Shown here: piece by piece, positions 1 through 13,703 of the stretch
Position numbering within the stretch: position 1 is the first letter of the stretch
How the letters are laid out: every line of letters begins with the position of its first letter
Source: Neurospora crassa OR74A
Lineage: Eukaryota > Ascomycota > Sordariomycetes > Sordariales > Sordariaceae
DNA length: 64,000 nucleotides
Direction: 5' to 3'
Assembly (NCBI RefSeq): GCF_000182925.2
Contig: NC_026505.1
Coordinates: forward strand, 2,604,001-2,668,000
Made by a program: the position numbers and the translations under genes
Notes under the pieces: generated by a model
What the model was told of the DNA's origin: nothing
The model's input: only the letters and a program-made list of their open reading frames with translations
The model's database searches: none

Positions 1-559
1 ATTAATTTGTAATTTAGCAACCTTAATCCGCAATTTACATTTTATTTAATTCCTTAACAAATACAGTACAAATACTATTAATTAAATATATATAAATTTT
101 AATAATATTAATAGGATTCGGTTAATAATTAAAAAGTATTACGCTTTTACTTAACTATTAGGAACTTCGAGCTTTAAAGTTATAATGTACGAATATTAGC
201 TAAAATATTAAAATTTAAATATTCGTATAAATTTATATATTAGAGTCTTATTAAAAGTAAATTGCTAAATTTTTTTATTAAATAGTATATTTAGAAACTC
301 TTTAATAATAAAATTAATTTTATAATTATTTATTTCTTTAAAGAGTAGGTAGAATTTCTTTGTAAAGGTTTTATTAAGTCCTTTAAATTGGATATAAATT
401 ACAAACATTTTTTTAGTACGTAGAATAGAGAAGTTATTTAGGGCTTCTACTTAGAATAGTTAAAGCAATATAAATTACCGAATTATTTTGGATTTATTTC
501 TAATAAATCCCTAATTACAATAGTTTTCCCCCTTATCCGTATCCTAATTAATACCAATT

Positions 560-1400
560 CGCTAAATATATACGCCCTTATATTCAAAACTATATTTAAA
601 ATCTTCGAAATTAATTATAGATATATAGTAAAGTAGCGGAAATTAGATAGAGAGGGTCTTTATAGTATTACTATAAACTAAGACTTTAAAGTACTTATAA
701 GTAGATTTTTTATTTAATATTCTATTTTTAATATATCCGTACTAACTCCCAATTAATTAATATAGGGTTTTTAACATATATTTCTAAAAAAGATTACTAC
801 CGCCGTAGGCCTACGTACTTCGCTAGCTATATAGTACGACTTTGCTATATTTACTTTAAGTATAGTATTTAAAAATATACTAAGAATAATCCTTAATTAC
901 AATAATAAATAGAAGGTTTATTTATATATAAAACCTTTAACGAATATATATAATTTTACTACTATTTAAAACGTAAATTAGGTTCTATTATTTTAGATTT
1001 ATATTAGACTTCTAATTATTTATATTATAGAGAATCTATAAGAGGAGGTACGGAATTAAACTTAAAATAAATTTATTTTAACTATTTACATTAGATATAA
1101 CTACGCTTACTTAGATATAGACTAAGAAATATAGGATATATTATAATTAAATACTAATACAATCGAAATATTATATTAATAATCCTACTATTAGAGCAAT
1201 TAATTTATATCGCTTCTTCTATATATTTATATATATATTTATTATAACCGGGGATTTATTACCGATATATCTAAGATTTACTACTACTATACTCTTACTA
1301 ACCTACTAGTAGGAATATAAAACTCAATTATACTCTTATAGTATATAAGGAAATTTAAATAAAGTATAGTATTAAATTTAGATATTAGGCTAATTTATTT
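560..1400 (+). pseudogene. Decayed reading frame, family not recognised
   Basis: Frame 1 can be followed from about 577 to about 1300. It is interrupted mainly by TAA and TAG, where Gln codons would fit before RIP. The decoded residues are rich in Ile, Leu, Tyr and Asn, as expected when C is converted to T. I do not recognise the family. Beyond about 1400 the frame becomes unclear, and the first 100-N gap follows at 2116. A repeat-borne protein gene killed by RIP is the simplest reading. Exact ends cannot be set from sequence alone. Confidence 0.4.
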
Positions 1401-2115
1401 ACGGACCAATTAAATTGTAATATAATGAGGGTAGATAGTAGGTTAATAGTTAATTAATAATTTACTTAATATAGTAGTAGTTAATTTTATATAAATAAAT
1501 AAAAGAGGGATAGTACTCTAATAGGAATAGAGAAAATAGTTAAAAAGGTATTAGTTTATTTCGATTTAATAATACTTCCTTACCCTTCAACTCCTCCTTT
1601 TATTTTTATTCTACTAAGTTAAATAGGATTAATATTCGATAATTCGCTAATTGTATTATTATTCTAAGCCTTTAGCAATTATTAATTATTCGTGTAGGCC
1701 TTATCTTTTGGCGTTACAACTTTAAAATTAGTTAAGTTCTTATATATTTTAATAAGATATAATAAATCTAATATTAGAATTAGACGTTTAATACTACAAA
1801 TACTTACCCTACGTATACGAATATTAATTTAAAGGGTAAGAGAGGTATAGGCCGAGGAGAAGGATAGAATATTTGTACGCGCCTTCGAGTTTGAAATTCT
1901 TTAAATAAAGTAAATTAAAGTAGAGATAATACGTAAGAAGGAATATAAAGAAGTAGTCGAAGCGGAAATTGTAAGTATTAAAATATAAAAAGAAGTTATT
2001 AAAATATAAATAAGACTATAGGAATTAATAAAGGAGGGTAAATAGGTAGGAGTTGGGGTATATTCGTCCGAAGTATTAATTTACTATATGAGTATTAATA
2101 ATTTAATTGGGATAG

Positions 2116-2215
2116 NNNNNNNNNNNNNNNNNNNNNNNNNNNNNNNNNNNNNNNNNNNNNNNNNNNNNNNNNNNNNNNNNNNNNNNNNNNNNNNNNNNNN
2201 NNNNNNNNNNNNNNN
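2116..2215. other. Assembly gap (100 N)
   Basis: Exactly 100 N, the usual filler for a gap of unknown size, lying inside the AT-rich repeat block. The true missing length is unknown. Confidence 0.98.
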
Positions 2216-2458
2216 AAGTAGAAATTTAATATAAAATCCTCTATTAAATCTATTAAGTATTTATATTAAAACTCCCTACAATTTTACAATTTACTTATAT
2301 TATTTCTCTATAGGGAAATATTAATATAATCCGTACTTTAGAGTATCTACCTTAAATTTAGGTGGATTTATATTTAATTATTTATATAACCCCTCTTTGA
2401 TTAGTCCTTCTAACTCCTCTCCTCCTCCTTCCTTTAATAATATATTTTCTAAGTAAAA

Positions 2459-2474
2459 TTTCCCTATAGGGAAA
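2459..2474. repeat. Perfect copy of dispersed 16-bp palindrome
   Basis: This is an exact palindrome, TTTCCCTATAGGGAAA. Copies that are identical or differ mostly by C-to-T or G-to-A changes start at 2303, 2717, 3286, 3324, 4837, 5637, 5672, 7300, 8150, 8312, 8423, 10328, 13640, 13688 and 21376. A shorter form lies in every unit of the array at 18.8-19.1 kb. All copies I found lie in the AT-rich block. The two copies at 5637 and 5672 sit in a 35-bp tandem duplication. The function is unknown. It could be a small hairpin insertion or a protein-binding site carried by the repeat family. Confidence 0.85.
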
Positions 2475-2745
2475 TAATATAAGTAGAGAAAATTAATATT
2501 TTATATTCTTATAGGAGATCCTTAGTAATTCTACCCAGTATAAATATAAAACCCTCCCCGGTCGTCCCTTTTAATTTATATTTCTATCTTTATTTCTTAA
2601 ATAATATAATTTAAAGTAAAGTTTTTTTATATAAAAATAATATAAGTAATAAAGACTAATATTTTATTTTATCGTAGGAAATATTCGCTAATTTAATTAT
2701 AAGTAACGCTATTATCTTTTTCTATAGGGAAATAAGGTAGTAGAA

Positions 2746-5700
2746 ATGGCCAACCTAAAGGTTAAGGGTAATATAGTTATTAACTTAAACTTTAGGCTAC
2801 TAATTAAATTCTTCGATAGTAAGAAATTCAAGACCCTTTCGGTATTGTACTATTTATTATTTACTTAATATAAATTAATTAATAAAAATAATCTAGCGGT
2901 TGTAAATTATAAGTTATAGTAAATTAAGAACGCTTTAGTATAGGCGGGCTATCCTTACTATAGTGGCTATTATAATATCCGGACAATTGAGATCCTCTTT
3001 AATATTTTATTTAAACTCATCTCTCCCGAAAGTAATAATATATACCCTTTCGAAATTAGTTATATTATACCTATTATATTAGAATTCTACGATAAGGAAT
3101 TATACAATTTATTAAATAGGTTTATTCTAGGCTAAATTATTGCTTTTGTATTTGAAGCGAAGGCTATACCTAAGGTATTAGTATATATATCGATATTTAA
3201 CTATTTTAATACGATTATACTAGGAAATTATATAGAATATAAATATAAGTTACTAATATATATTATAATACGACCCTACTTATACTTTCCTTATAGAGAA
3301 ATATTACTTAACTTACTATATTCTTTCCCTATAGAGAAATATTGCTTACGTTATCGTACTAACTTTTAGTCTTTATTATAGTAGTTAAAATTTTCGGCCC
3401 TTTTACTTACTTAAAGGCTCTTTACGTTTATAGCAATACTATTTAGAATAGTACTTCCTTCGATATATAGAAATAATTACTAAAGGATTTCCTCTAATTT
3501 TTTATATACTTATAATATAGTTATATTTTAACTTCTATTGCTAAAGAGCCGTACGTCCCTCCTATTCCCTATACTATCCGGATTAGAGATTTAAAGAACC
3601 CTATATTAGAATAACGCTACTTAATAAATTAAAATAAAATTTATTTAACAATTACCTCTTTTACAATATACTTCACCTATTTTAAAACTTCTACTATAAA
3701 TATAAATTTCGATAGCGTATTGTACTATACTTAGGATTTTTCTAAAGAGTATAATTGGGGTAGCTATTTTATAAATAATTAGGTCTATACTATAATTTAC
3801 TATAATTACTTTATTACCCGACGTATTAATAGAAATTATTATTTTACTAATTACGATAGTATTATATTTAAAAAGGTTGTACCGTATATAGTTATATTTA
3901 AAAACGATTAGTATAGAATATTATTAGAAGTTGGATATAAGAAATTTATTAAGAATATTGCGTAGGTAATAAATAATAATATTTTTCTTATAGCCCGTAG
4001 GGGCTTCATTAAAATAAATAATATAATAAATATTAATACCGTCCGTACCCTTTTATATACGCGCTTCTATAATTCTATATAGAACCTTACTACTTTTTAT
4101 TAATTTAGGAGGTGTACATTAGAGTTATATTAATAAAAGAAATTTACTTAAAATTAGTATAAGTAGTTGAACCGCTTTAGTAATAGATAGAACCTTTTGA
4201 AAATTTATATTAAGGTTTCGGTAATTATAATATAGTTAATATTTAATATTTTAAATAGTTAGGTTATTAAAGTTTTATCGGACGGGACCCTTATATATAG
4301 GTACTTTCAGCCCTATATATACCCGTTTAATAAATTATTTACTGAAATTGAGTTAATATTCTTCGATTAGGGGGCTTTAGCGGAGTATTTGAATAGGGAT
4401 AAAAATACCGAAGTATATAAAAGGTTAATAGATCGTTTAAGGAATAATACAATTACTCTTTAGAGGAGGGATAGTTTGGAGTTCGATATAATAGTTAGTA
4501 ACAAGGAGTACTTTAATTAATAGGCGGCTTCGTAATAGTAGTATAAGTTTATTATATTTATATTAGTAAAATATAGTTACCCGCTATTTAAACTTCTTAA
4601 TAAGGATTTTATTTTTAAAATTATAAAGGAATAGGGCTATTATATAAATGAAGCGTAGTAGTAGGATAATAAGAACGGTAGAAATTTTAATCTCCTTACG
4701 CTTAGGGACTATTATAATTAGGTAAAATAGGGGTTAAATAGAAATAAGGGTTATTTATTACCCTATTAATTTATTAATAAGTTAGATTATTTAATATTTA
4801 TATTCCTATTCTATTAGTGTCCAACTACCCTTCGACTTTCTATATAGGGAAATAATAGACTAACTATATTTATAAATACCTATATTATTTGTAAGTTAGA
4901 GGAAAGTTTTTTAAAAGCGGTTATATTAGTTAACGATGTCGGTACTAGAAAAACGATTACGTATATAACAGCGATTTTAATATATATAGAGGAAATAGAG
5001 CGTAGGAATAAAACGGGATAATATATTGCCTATCCTTTATTAATTCTAATATTATCTAACTTTATTATTTAAATATTTTACGAATATATAATTATATTTA
5101 GAGATTTATTCGATTTTAAGTACTTTTATAATTATTATAATATTATATCCTAGCGGAATAGTCGTACGTAAACTATATTGATTTAATAAGAATTCAATAT
5201 ATTTATAGCCGTATATATTAAGAAGTATAATAATTCTAATATAATACGGTTTATTATTTTAATTACTATTTCTATATATTATCGGCGCTAAGTACGTAAA
5301 TTTTCCTTCTTTAACGACGGGTCTCCTATTAAATACAATAAATATATCTTATAGGATTAATTAGTAGAGGTTAGTAATAATTATAATATTAGCAGTGTAA
5401 ATAAGAAGGCTTCTATTAAAAAGCGAGTTCTAAAGAAAGGTTCGAAGAAGAAAGGTTCGAAGAAGATTGTTCTTATTAACGATGAGTAGGAAGATAATAA
5501 GTAAGATGACGATGAGTAAGAAGACGCGGAGATTATTGATTATATTAAATTATAGGCGGAGGAGGAGGAGGATGAAGATTTGGAAGATAATACCGAATAA
5601 GTTTTTCTATAATAGAAAAATCCCAATTGCTCGCAATTTCTATATAGGGAAATAAAGGTATTTATTAGTAATTTCTATATAGGGAAATAAAGGCATTTAC

Positions 5701-7130
5701 TAGTAGTTTTCTTATAACTTTTAATTATAAAATACTAATATACCGGTAAATAATAGTATAAATAAAATCCGAGAATCGTACTTTTATTATTTAGCAATAA
5801 CGTTGGTCGAAAGCGTAATATTCTATAGAATTATTTGTAATGAGGTATAATTTATATATAATAAAGATTTTGCAATATAGAGATAGATCCGTCTATTATT
5901 TAAGTATATTATTATTTATATTTCTACTACCCCCCTTTTAAATAGGGTAATAAATCTTAATATATTTACCTCCCTAATATAGGAAAATACGGCGCTCTCT
6001 ATCTAATTTCCAGACTATTTTACTAGCGAAGCCCTTATAGAATTTAATAAATTTTACTACGATCCTAACTATCCTACTAATTTCTAATTTAACTGCGATA
6101 TACCCGGATTTACTAGTATCCTTAACGACCTCTAATTAATTAAGAAGATATAGGGTTTTAAGTAGTAGGCCCTTAATTTATTTGTTTAGAATTTAGTATT
6201 GGATAATAGGGCTATTATATTATTTAGTATTATATTTATTATCGATAGTTATAAATATATTTAGTTATTTTACAATATAATAACCCCTATTATTTTACTT
6301 AATAATATTATAATATACCCGTTGGCTACTATTCCGCTAATAATTATCTATTATATTACGCTTATCTATTACGCTTTAAGTAATAAAATTGTAATTATAA
6401 TTAACGTTATATTTAAGCGCCTACGTAGTAATTCTATATACAATATAAAGGATTCTAAAAATGCTGAGAAGAGAAAGGGATTCGATATAATATTAATTCG
6501 TTCTTTATAATACCTTACGCAAAATTACTATATATTCTAATTCTTAGGCGTCTATAATCCTATTATAATTTTAAATATTAAAAAGATGGAAAGGCTCCTA
6601 TTTTATAAATTAGGATTCCCTAACGCTACTTAGATTTCTAATAAGGAAGATTTGTTAGCTAAATTCGGCGTTAATACTATCAAAGCGCTCCTTAAAAATA
6701 ATTTTAACGGTAGTTTAATATATATATTTTTTTAACTAAACTAAAATCTAAATATTTAGCTTCCCGTCGACCCGACTTATATATTTATCTTTTATTATAG
6801 TAAATTTCTATTATAGACGTAGATATTGGAAGAATATTTTAAATAGAAAGGGTAGAAGAAGTGTATATTAATAATTATTAATTCGCTTTGGATATAGATA
6901 TAAGCCCCTATAATTGCCTACTATAGCCTATTTATATTAATATTTTTATAGGACCCTTATATCCCTATTAGAGAAGGCTTCTTTCCTAATATAATTTATT
7001 AGGTTTAATTAAGCGTAATTAGAATAGACTACTATTATTTTAAATTGGAATTCACTATAGACGAATATTAATATTTTCGTTTTAAATTCTAATATTAATA
7101 TAGTTAGACTAAACGTATATTAGTAATATT
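2746..7130 (+). pseudogene. RIP-decayed SNF2-family helicase gene
   Basis: A decayed coding region begins near an ATG at 2746, 13 bp after a palindrome copy. Three helicase landmarks can be read. A Walker A-like VNDVGTRKT lies at 4929-4955 (SNF2 proteins usually have DxGxGKT). A motif II remnant, NEVQFI, lies near 5839, where the Asn could be a RIP product of Asp. A motif III-like STTPLLNR lies at 5923-5946. Motifs II and III share a frame that differs from that of motif I, so an intron or frameshift lies between them. A Lys-rich then acidic stretch follows near 5400-5590. Internal stops are mainly TAA and TAG. The SNF2 assignment rests on motif order. The N-terminal part is unidentified, and both ends are approximate. 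Confidence 0.6.
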
Positions 7131-8144
7131 ATATTAATATTGGACTTTCGTTTATATAGAACGTACTGATTATATTTTAATATATTAGACGTCTCTATTA
7201 GATTGGATAGATTAAATTAATATAGTAGTTCTTCCTAACTATCTACGGTATTATTAATATATAGTAAAAAGAGTATATAACGAGAAAAGTTAATTTATAT
7301 TTCCCTATAGAGAAATATTGCCTATAGGTTCGTTAATTTAGATTAGTGGGTCTACTCCCTCTAGTTGGAGATTAGTATTAAATATATTTATAATAAGTAT
7401 TTACGGACGTTTTTATTGTATAAAGTTACGAAAATTGCAATATTATATAAATTTAATTATTATACTTAAGTAGTATTCCTTCCTTAAGGAATCGAAGATT
7501 ATTATACGGTACGTATAGCGTATATTAGTAACGTATATTCTTTACTTATTTAATATTATATAATATATAAGGAGGGTTTTGAAGATAGTAAAGTAGGCTA
7601 GATTATCCTTAAATATTTGCCTCTTTACAAGCTAATATTTATAAATTTCGTTTTTAATAGTATTATTAATAAGATTATCCTTACGGTTAAAGATTTAGAT
7701 AAAGTATTTAAGAGCGCTACTAATTTATTTAATATCAATATTATCTTTAAGTATAAATAAGTAGAGGAGGAGCATTACTAATTTGTAACGGACTTAATTA
7801 ATACCCTTATTAGGTCTTCTAAGGACGAATAATAGAAAAGAGTAGTTATATAAATTAAGGTTGCGGATAAGATTGGTTGGGGTAATATTAAGATTAAATC
7901 CGAAAAAGAATTAATAGAAATCTTTAAACTAAATAATAAATTTAAAAAGGCCTATTAGAACATTATTATACTATATAACCTACGGCTAACTAATAAACAA
8001 TTTACAGAAAATATTTTTTTTAATTTACTTATAGTTAAATAATTATATTAATTAGACCTCCGAAGTAATTTTTGCAAAGGTATTATACCGGAAGTCGATT
8101 CTATTGCTAATACGTTTATTGTAATAAGTATTGCTAAAAATATA

Positions 8145-8500
8145 TAGACTTTCCTTATAGGGAATAAAGATAGCCCCCCCGAATTACTTATAGTTAAATA
8201 TTAGTAATAATTAAACTACTAAAGTAATTTTTATAAAGGCGTTATACTAGAAATCGACCCTACTCTCCTACTTATTAGTAATACAATAGGCGCTACTGGA
8301 AATATATAGATTTTCCCTACGGGGAATTAAAATAGCGGAGTGTAATTATTTTCTAATAATAATTCCGACCCTACTTTCCTACCTATTAATAATACGATAA
8401 GTACTATTAGAAATATATAGACTTTCCTTATAGGGAATTAAAATAGTAGAATATAATTATCTTCTAATAATAATTCTAACCCTACTTTCCCGCTTACTAG
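8145..8500 (+). repeat. 111-bp tandem repeat, about 2.5 units
   Basis: Equivalent positions recur at 8256, 8367 and 8478, exactly 111 bp apart. Because 111 is 37 codons, the repeat keeps frame and could have coded a 37-residue protein repeat. Each unit contains one copy of the dispersed palindrome or a variant, at 8312 and 8423. A less similar unit precedes it from about 8040, with a palindrome at 8150. The array lies downstream of the SNF2-like relic on the same strand and may belong to the same decayed gene, which is inference. Confidence 0.75.
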
Positions 8501-8584
8501 TAACTTATTTAATACCTTAAAATCGGATAATAATAATAATTAAAGTAATTTTATAAATATCCCCTATTTAAAAAACGGGAAGGT

Positions 8585-8880
8585 AAACCTTTTAGTCCTA
8601 TCTCTAATATATCCCTAATTTATTACTAATAATTTCTTAGGTTGATATTAGAAAGATAAAATTAATATATAAGGAGTATTAAGATATACCTTTATTTATT
8701 TCCTATATTTGTTTAGGATATAAAGTGAATTCTTATACTTATAAGCTTTATATCTATCTTTTTTAAAACTTCTATTAATTATTTATTTATTATAGGCCCC
8801 CCCTCTATTCGCCCCCCTAATAACAGTAAAGGCTAGTATTATATTATTTAGACCTACTTCTAAGAAGATAGAAGCGAAGA
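8585..8880 (+). repeat. Diverged copy A of a ~280-bp repeat
   Basis: This segment aligns along its length with 20888-21165 in the same orientation. Both begin with CTAATATAT(C/T)(C/T)CTAAT(T/A)TATTACTAATAAT-like sequence. Both end with a C-rich tract followed by AGTAAAGGC and ATATTATTTAG. The spacing between these anchors is about 143 bp in both. The two copies probably derive from the 3' part of one repeat family and then diverged by RIP. Confidence 0.7.
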
Positions 8881-8978
8881 TATATCCTAAATATATTATA
8901 AATCGATTTAAATTTTAAATTAGGTTCTAGTTATATATAGGATATAATATAAATTAGGAGGATAAAAGTACTATAAAG

Positions 8979-9198
8979 ATAAATAATTAAATAACGAAAC
9001 TTTAGGCGAATATAATACTATAGCTAATAAAGTTTCCGCTATTGTTTTAGGGGAGGTTTTTTTCTTATATTCTAACTTTTTTTTATTAATAAACGGTTAG
9101 ATAATAAGACTTTGGGCGAATATAATATTATAGCTAATAAAATTTCCGCTATCGTTTTGGAGGAGGTTTCTTTCTTACATTTTAACTTTTTTAGAACT
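8979..9198 (+). repeat. 110-bp tandem duplication
   Basis: Two adjacent copies (8979-9088 and 9089-9198) share TTT(A/G)GGCGAATATAATA at 9001 and 9111, and (A/T)TAGCTAATAAA(G/A)TTTCCGCTAT just after. Many of the differences are transitions, consistent with RIP acting on a recent tandem duplication. No coding role is visible. Confidence 0.75.
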
Positions 9199-12100
9199 AA
9201 ATATTATAGGATCGATATATAGGCGTAGGTTGGAGGGTTATATTATATTTTCTATTCCTCGCCTTTTACTATTTAATATAAATTATTATACTTTTATATC
9301 GTTATAAGGGAAGAGAAAATAAAAAAAGAAATATCCTCTTATTAATAGCGAATTCCTTAATAGTAAAAAGAGAAATTATAAATACTTTTCGTAGTTCTTA
9401 TTTTATTTTTTATCTTATTAAAATATTTTATTTCAATTCTCCTATTAATAAATATAAGTCCCTTACTCGCTTTAGTCGAGAGAAACTATAAAAGTATTAT
9501 ATTCTAAATTTTTATTTTCAAAATTAAATTTACTCGCTTTAATAAGTACCTATCTTCTTAGTTAAAAGCCTTATAAGGGCTATCTATATTAATTTATCTA
9601 TTTTTAAAGAAATATACTAATAGTTTTAATCTATAATTATTAAATTATATTTTAATAGGTTCGCTTAAAATTATCGCCGGTACCGAACTAACTACGAATA
9701 CGAAATTTATCTATTTATACCTAGTAGGATCGGTTACTAAAATAATCGGTATAATTAAGTACCGATATAGTTCTAAGTAATTAAAATAATTAAGGACGGA
9801 TCCGTTTCCTTCGAAACGAATTCTTCCTTTAATTAATTATTACCTATAACTAGAAATTCTTATTTAATAATATTATTTATTAATATAGGTCTTAAATTAC
9901 AATTAACTATAGTTCTTTAAAACGAATCTGTTATTCGGTAACAAAATCCGCTATATATTAATCCCTTTAATAAATACGTTAATAATAAATCTATTATAAA
10001 GTAGTATAGTAACTATAGTTTTAATTTTCTATAATACTATAGTATTAATAAATTTATTTAATTATTCTCCTTACTCTTAGTATAATAAGTATAGATAAAA
10101 TTCTTTAAATCTAATAATTAATTTCCTCCTTCACCCTACTCCCTTTTAATTTACTTAAAGTCCGCCCTTTCCTCCTTAATTATAGATTCTTAAATATAAA
10201 TCTAATTAGGATTACTGAACGATAACCTTACTATCGAATAATTATATTTAATTATATTCTTCCTTATTTGAATAAAGAGGCGAAGATATAGTAGCGTAAA
10301 ATAAAAGGGGTTAATAAACCCTCGAACTTTTTCTATAGAGAAATAAGGGAATAAGAAATAATAATATATTTAATAACCTAGAAATATAATTCGGAAATTT
10401 TCTAGGCTATTTCCCCTAAATATTATTTAACGATACTTAAAAATCTTCTATACGGAAATTACTTATTACTAAGCCCTAAAAATAATTTTCCTTATAATTA
10501 TTTAAATTATTAATTAAATTATTATATTTATATTTAAAATTCCGAGGGTAGTATCCGTGCTTTTGGACTTTTGGAAATCTAATATAGAATTAGAGGATTT
10601 CTAAATAGTTTATACTTAACTCTTAAAATCTATTTCCGAATTAGTATTTCTAAACTATATTTCTAAATTGTTGGATAGGCCCTAAAGTACAATTATAAGG
10701 GTTTAAATATATATAGTATAAATTAGCCGATTAAAATTAGTAAGTAGTATAGGGTTATTTTATAATCCGTTATATATAGAGCGTATTAATTTCGCCGATA
10801 TTAGCCCGAAAGATTAATCTTTAACGTATTAAACGCTAATATCTAGTAAAGTAATAAGGTAATTAATTAATTAAAGCGGATCCTAATTAATTGCTAACTA
10901 TTTAAATAAGACTTTTAATTTACCGAATATATATTTATACTTCTATTTTGTAAGGGCGTTGATAGGCCTATTCTAATAGGCCTATTCCGAATAGTAAACC
11001 GCGGACAAATAATTATAATATAGGAAGAAGCCTATATACGCTATTTATTTATTATAAATATAAAATTTCCTTTATATTTCTAAGCGAAGTTATAAATTAA
11101 AAATAAAATTGAAAAAGCGAGTTCCTATATATTAAGTATTATATTATCTTTATACCTCTCGTTTAATATCTATTATAGCTTTTTTTTTAGTATATTTCAG
11201 TAGAGATGCCCGTGGACCGAGAATTATATAGGCCCCTATAAATAATAATTATAATAACGAATAAAGGTACGAATACGTTTTATTTATATCGTATATAATA
11301 AATAGTTTAATAAGGAGCGGTTTAATTTATAATACCGCCTTTATATATATAAGCGCGAATCCTACTCCGCCTATTTATTAAATACCTCCTTGCCCCCCCC
11401 CCTCCCCCCTTCCTTCTTATTAAATTTAATTTTTATTAAATCTTTACCTTCTTAACTCCTACTTCGTATCTTTTATTTTTAATAATATGTATTGTTATAT
11501 ACCTTTATTACTTTGAATACCTCTTTTACTATTCTAATTACCTTACTATATTTATTTATTAGTATAACCGCTATTTAAATTTAACCGCTTTAGTAATTAA
11601 AGATTCGGGTTAAATATTATATTAAGGATTTAATATAGGCTACCGTTTGTTTCTTACCTATTACCGTTAAGATTCAGCCGTTTTAGTAATTAAGGATTTA
11701 TATTAAACGATATATTAAGGATATTTAAAATAATCCGAGGGAATATAGTTTAATTTAATATTCTATTATTCGGTTATTAGAAGTTTATTTTATAGTATTA
11801 TTATAATTATAATTCCTAACCTATATTATAGTAGAAAGTAGAAGAAGTTAAATGGATAATATTATATAATAAGTCCTAATAATGCGGGTAAAGTAGAGGT
11901 TTAAAACTTTATACCTATAATATCCGTTTGAACGCTATTAATTTATTTACTAATATAAATTATATAGGGAGATATCGCTAATAATAATATAGCCTCTAAT
12001 TACCGATTTACACCGCCGAATATAAAATTTAAGAATTCGTATAGTATAATATAGAGGGACAAGGAGTATTTCCTATTATAATTTCGAATATAAGAATAGG

Positions 12101-12450
12101 TACTCTTAAACTCTATACTATTTAATTATAGAATAAATTCTTTATTTACTCTTTTTATTATAATATATATTAATTCGCTATAAATATAGTAGTAAAATAT
12201 ATTTATTCTACTACTACTATTCGAGGCTCTACTTTTCTAACCTTCGTTAAAGTATATAAAGTTGTCCGGGGTAGTATTCGATATCCAAAATATTTAACTA
12301 ACTCGAAAGGACTATTAATCCGTTCTAATAGACCTATTTACCTTCAAATACATCTCTAGCCCGTTTATATTAATTATTATTGAAAACGCTTATAATAAAT
12401 ATTAATCGCTCGTCTTCGCTACTCTACTCTCTAAATAGAGGGATATCTAG

Positions 12451-13010
12451 GGCAAAACTTACGAAAAGGTATATATATAATTATACTTTAAAATAAGTAC
12501 TATTAATCTTCTTATAATTAATAAGCAACTATAGGAGATATACCCTAATTCTAAAGGTATATTCCTTATTCCGAATTTCTAAATGAAGTTTAGGCTACTA
12601 TAGGATCGGAAAAGCTTTATTATAATATACAAACTAATAAATCTATTTAAATAAGCTACTACTATTTAAGTATTGTATTCGAATTTAATATTCCTATACT
12701 ACGCCGCTTAATTATAGTTCGAAATAATTAGTATTGAATAATTTAATAATTTAAACTACTTGGATAATATATTTAAACTATATATTTCGGATTATTACCC
12801 GGTACTAATCCTAAAGACTAATTACTTACTAAATTACTATTAGAGAGGGAATTAGCTTTTATATATTTATCTATTAAGTTTTATTAAGAGTATTAGAATT
12901 AATACTAATAATATTGGTTTAATAGAAGTAGTATTGTACTATAGGCTAGATAATATACTAATACGTTCTTACTTTAATTTATTTTACTTAACAGAAATAG
13001 TTCTATATAG
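12451..13010 (+). pseudogene. Decayed reading frame, family not recognised
   Basis: Frame 1 stays coherent over at least 560 bp. Codons checked at 12451, 12601, 12787 and 12916 are all in phase. Interruptions are mainly TAA and TAG at positions that would suit Gln. I do not recognise the decoded product. It may be part of a larger repeat-borne gene, but neither end can be placed. Confidence 0.4.
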
Positions 13011-13639
13011 AATTAAGAATAATATATATAATATATATTACGCCTTACCTATATTTTATTTTTACTATTTTATATATTAATTAAAATATTATTTTTATAA
13101 ATACTTTTAACGTCTAATTATTTTACTAATTTAAAAACCTAATATTGTAAATTGAAGTAGTTAATTATAATATCTTCTATATTAGGTTTGAATTTGCTAA
13201 ATAAGCGGTACTTTATTATACTGTAATATTTTTGTAAATATAATTAATTTTACAAATAAATATTTAGATAGTATAATTAGAAGTTTGGATAGAAAAGATA
13301 ATAAGCGTAGTAACTTCGATATATAATATACTTTCGAATTAGAATGGGCTGATATTAAAAGCTATATATCGAAATTAGTTAGGGCTAAATTGTACTTTAT
13401 AGAATATTATATTAAATTTATAAGAGGGTTTGTAATACTATAAATAAAGTAACTTCCTTTTAAAATTAATATAGGTTTAAATTTTTATAAAATTACTTAA
13501 ACGTATAATTACTATACTTTTTTAATTTATTCGTCCTTTAGCCTAGCAATTTAGGTATTAATATTAAATAATTTTATACGCCTATCTTTTCCTTTTCTAT
13601 AAATAAACGTTAATTACTTCTTAGGCCGTTTAAAGATTG

Positions 13640-13703
13640 TTTCCCTATAGAGAAACTCTAAATCTATATAGATTTTAACGTTTGAAGTTTCTCTATAGGG
13701 AAA
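13640..13703. repeat. Pair of 16-bp palindromes 48 bp apart
   Basis: Two palindrome copies, at 13640-13655 and 13688-13703, flank a 32-bp spacer. One carries GAGAAA on its right arm and the other TTTCTC on its left arm. The two together are therefore roughly inverted copies of each other, and single strands could fold either as two small hairpins or as one long one. Confidence 0.7.

Noticed and set aside
5467-6510. Two open frames of 62 codons in the AT-rich block
   Set aside because: They are short gaps between TAA/TAG stops inside the decayed SNF2-like region, one beginning with TTG, and are not independent genes.
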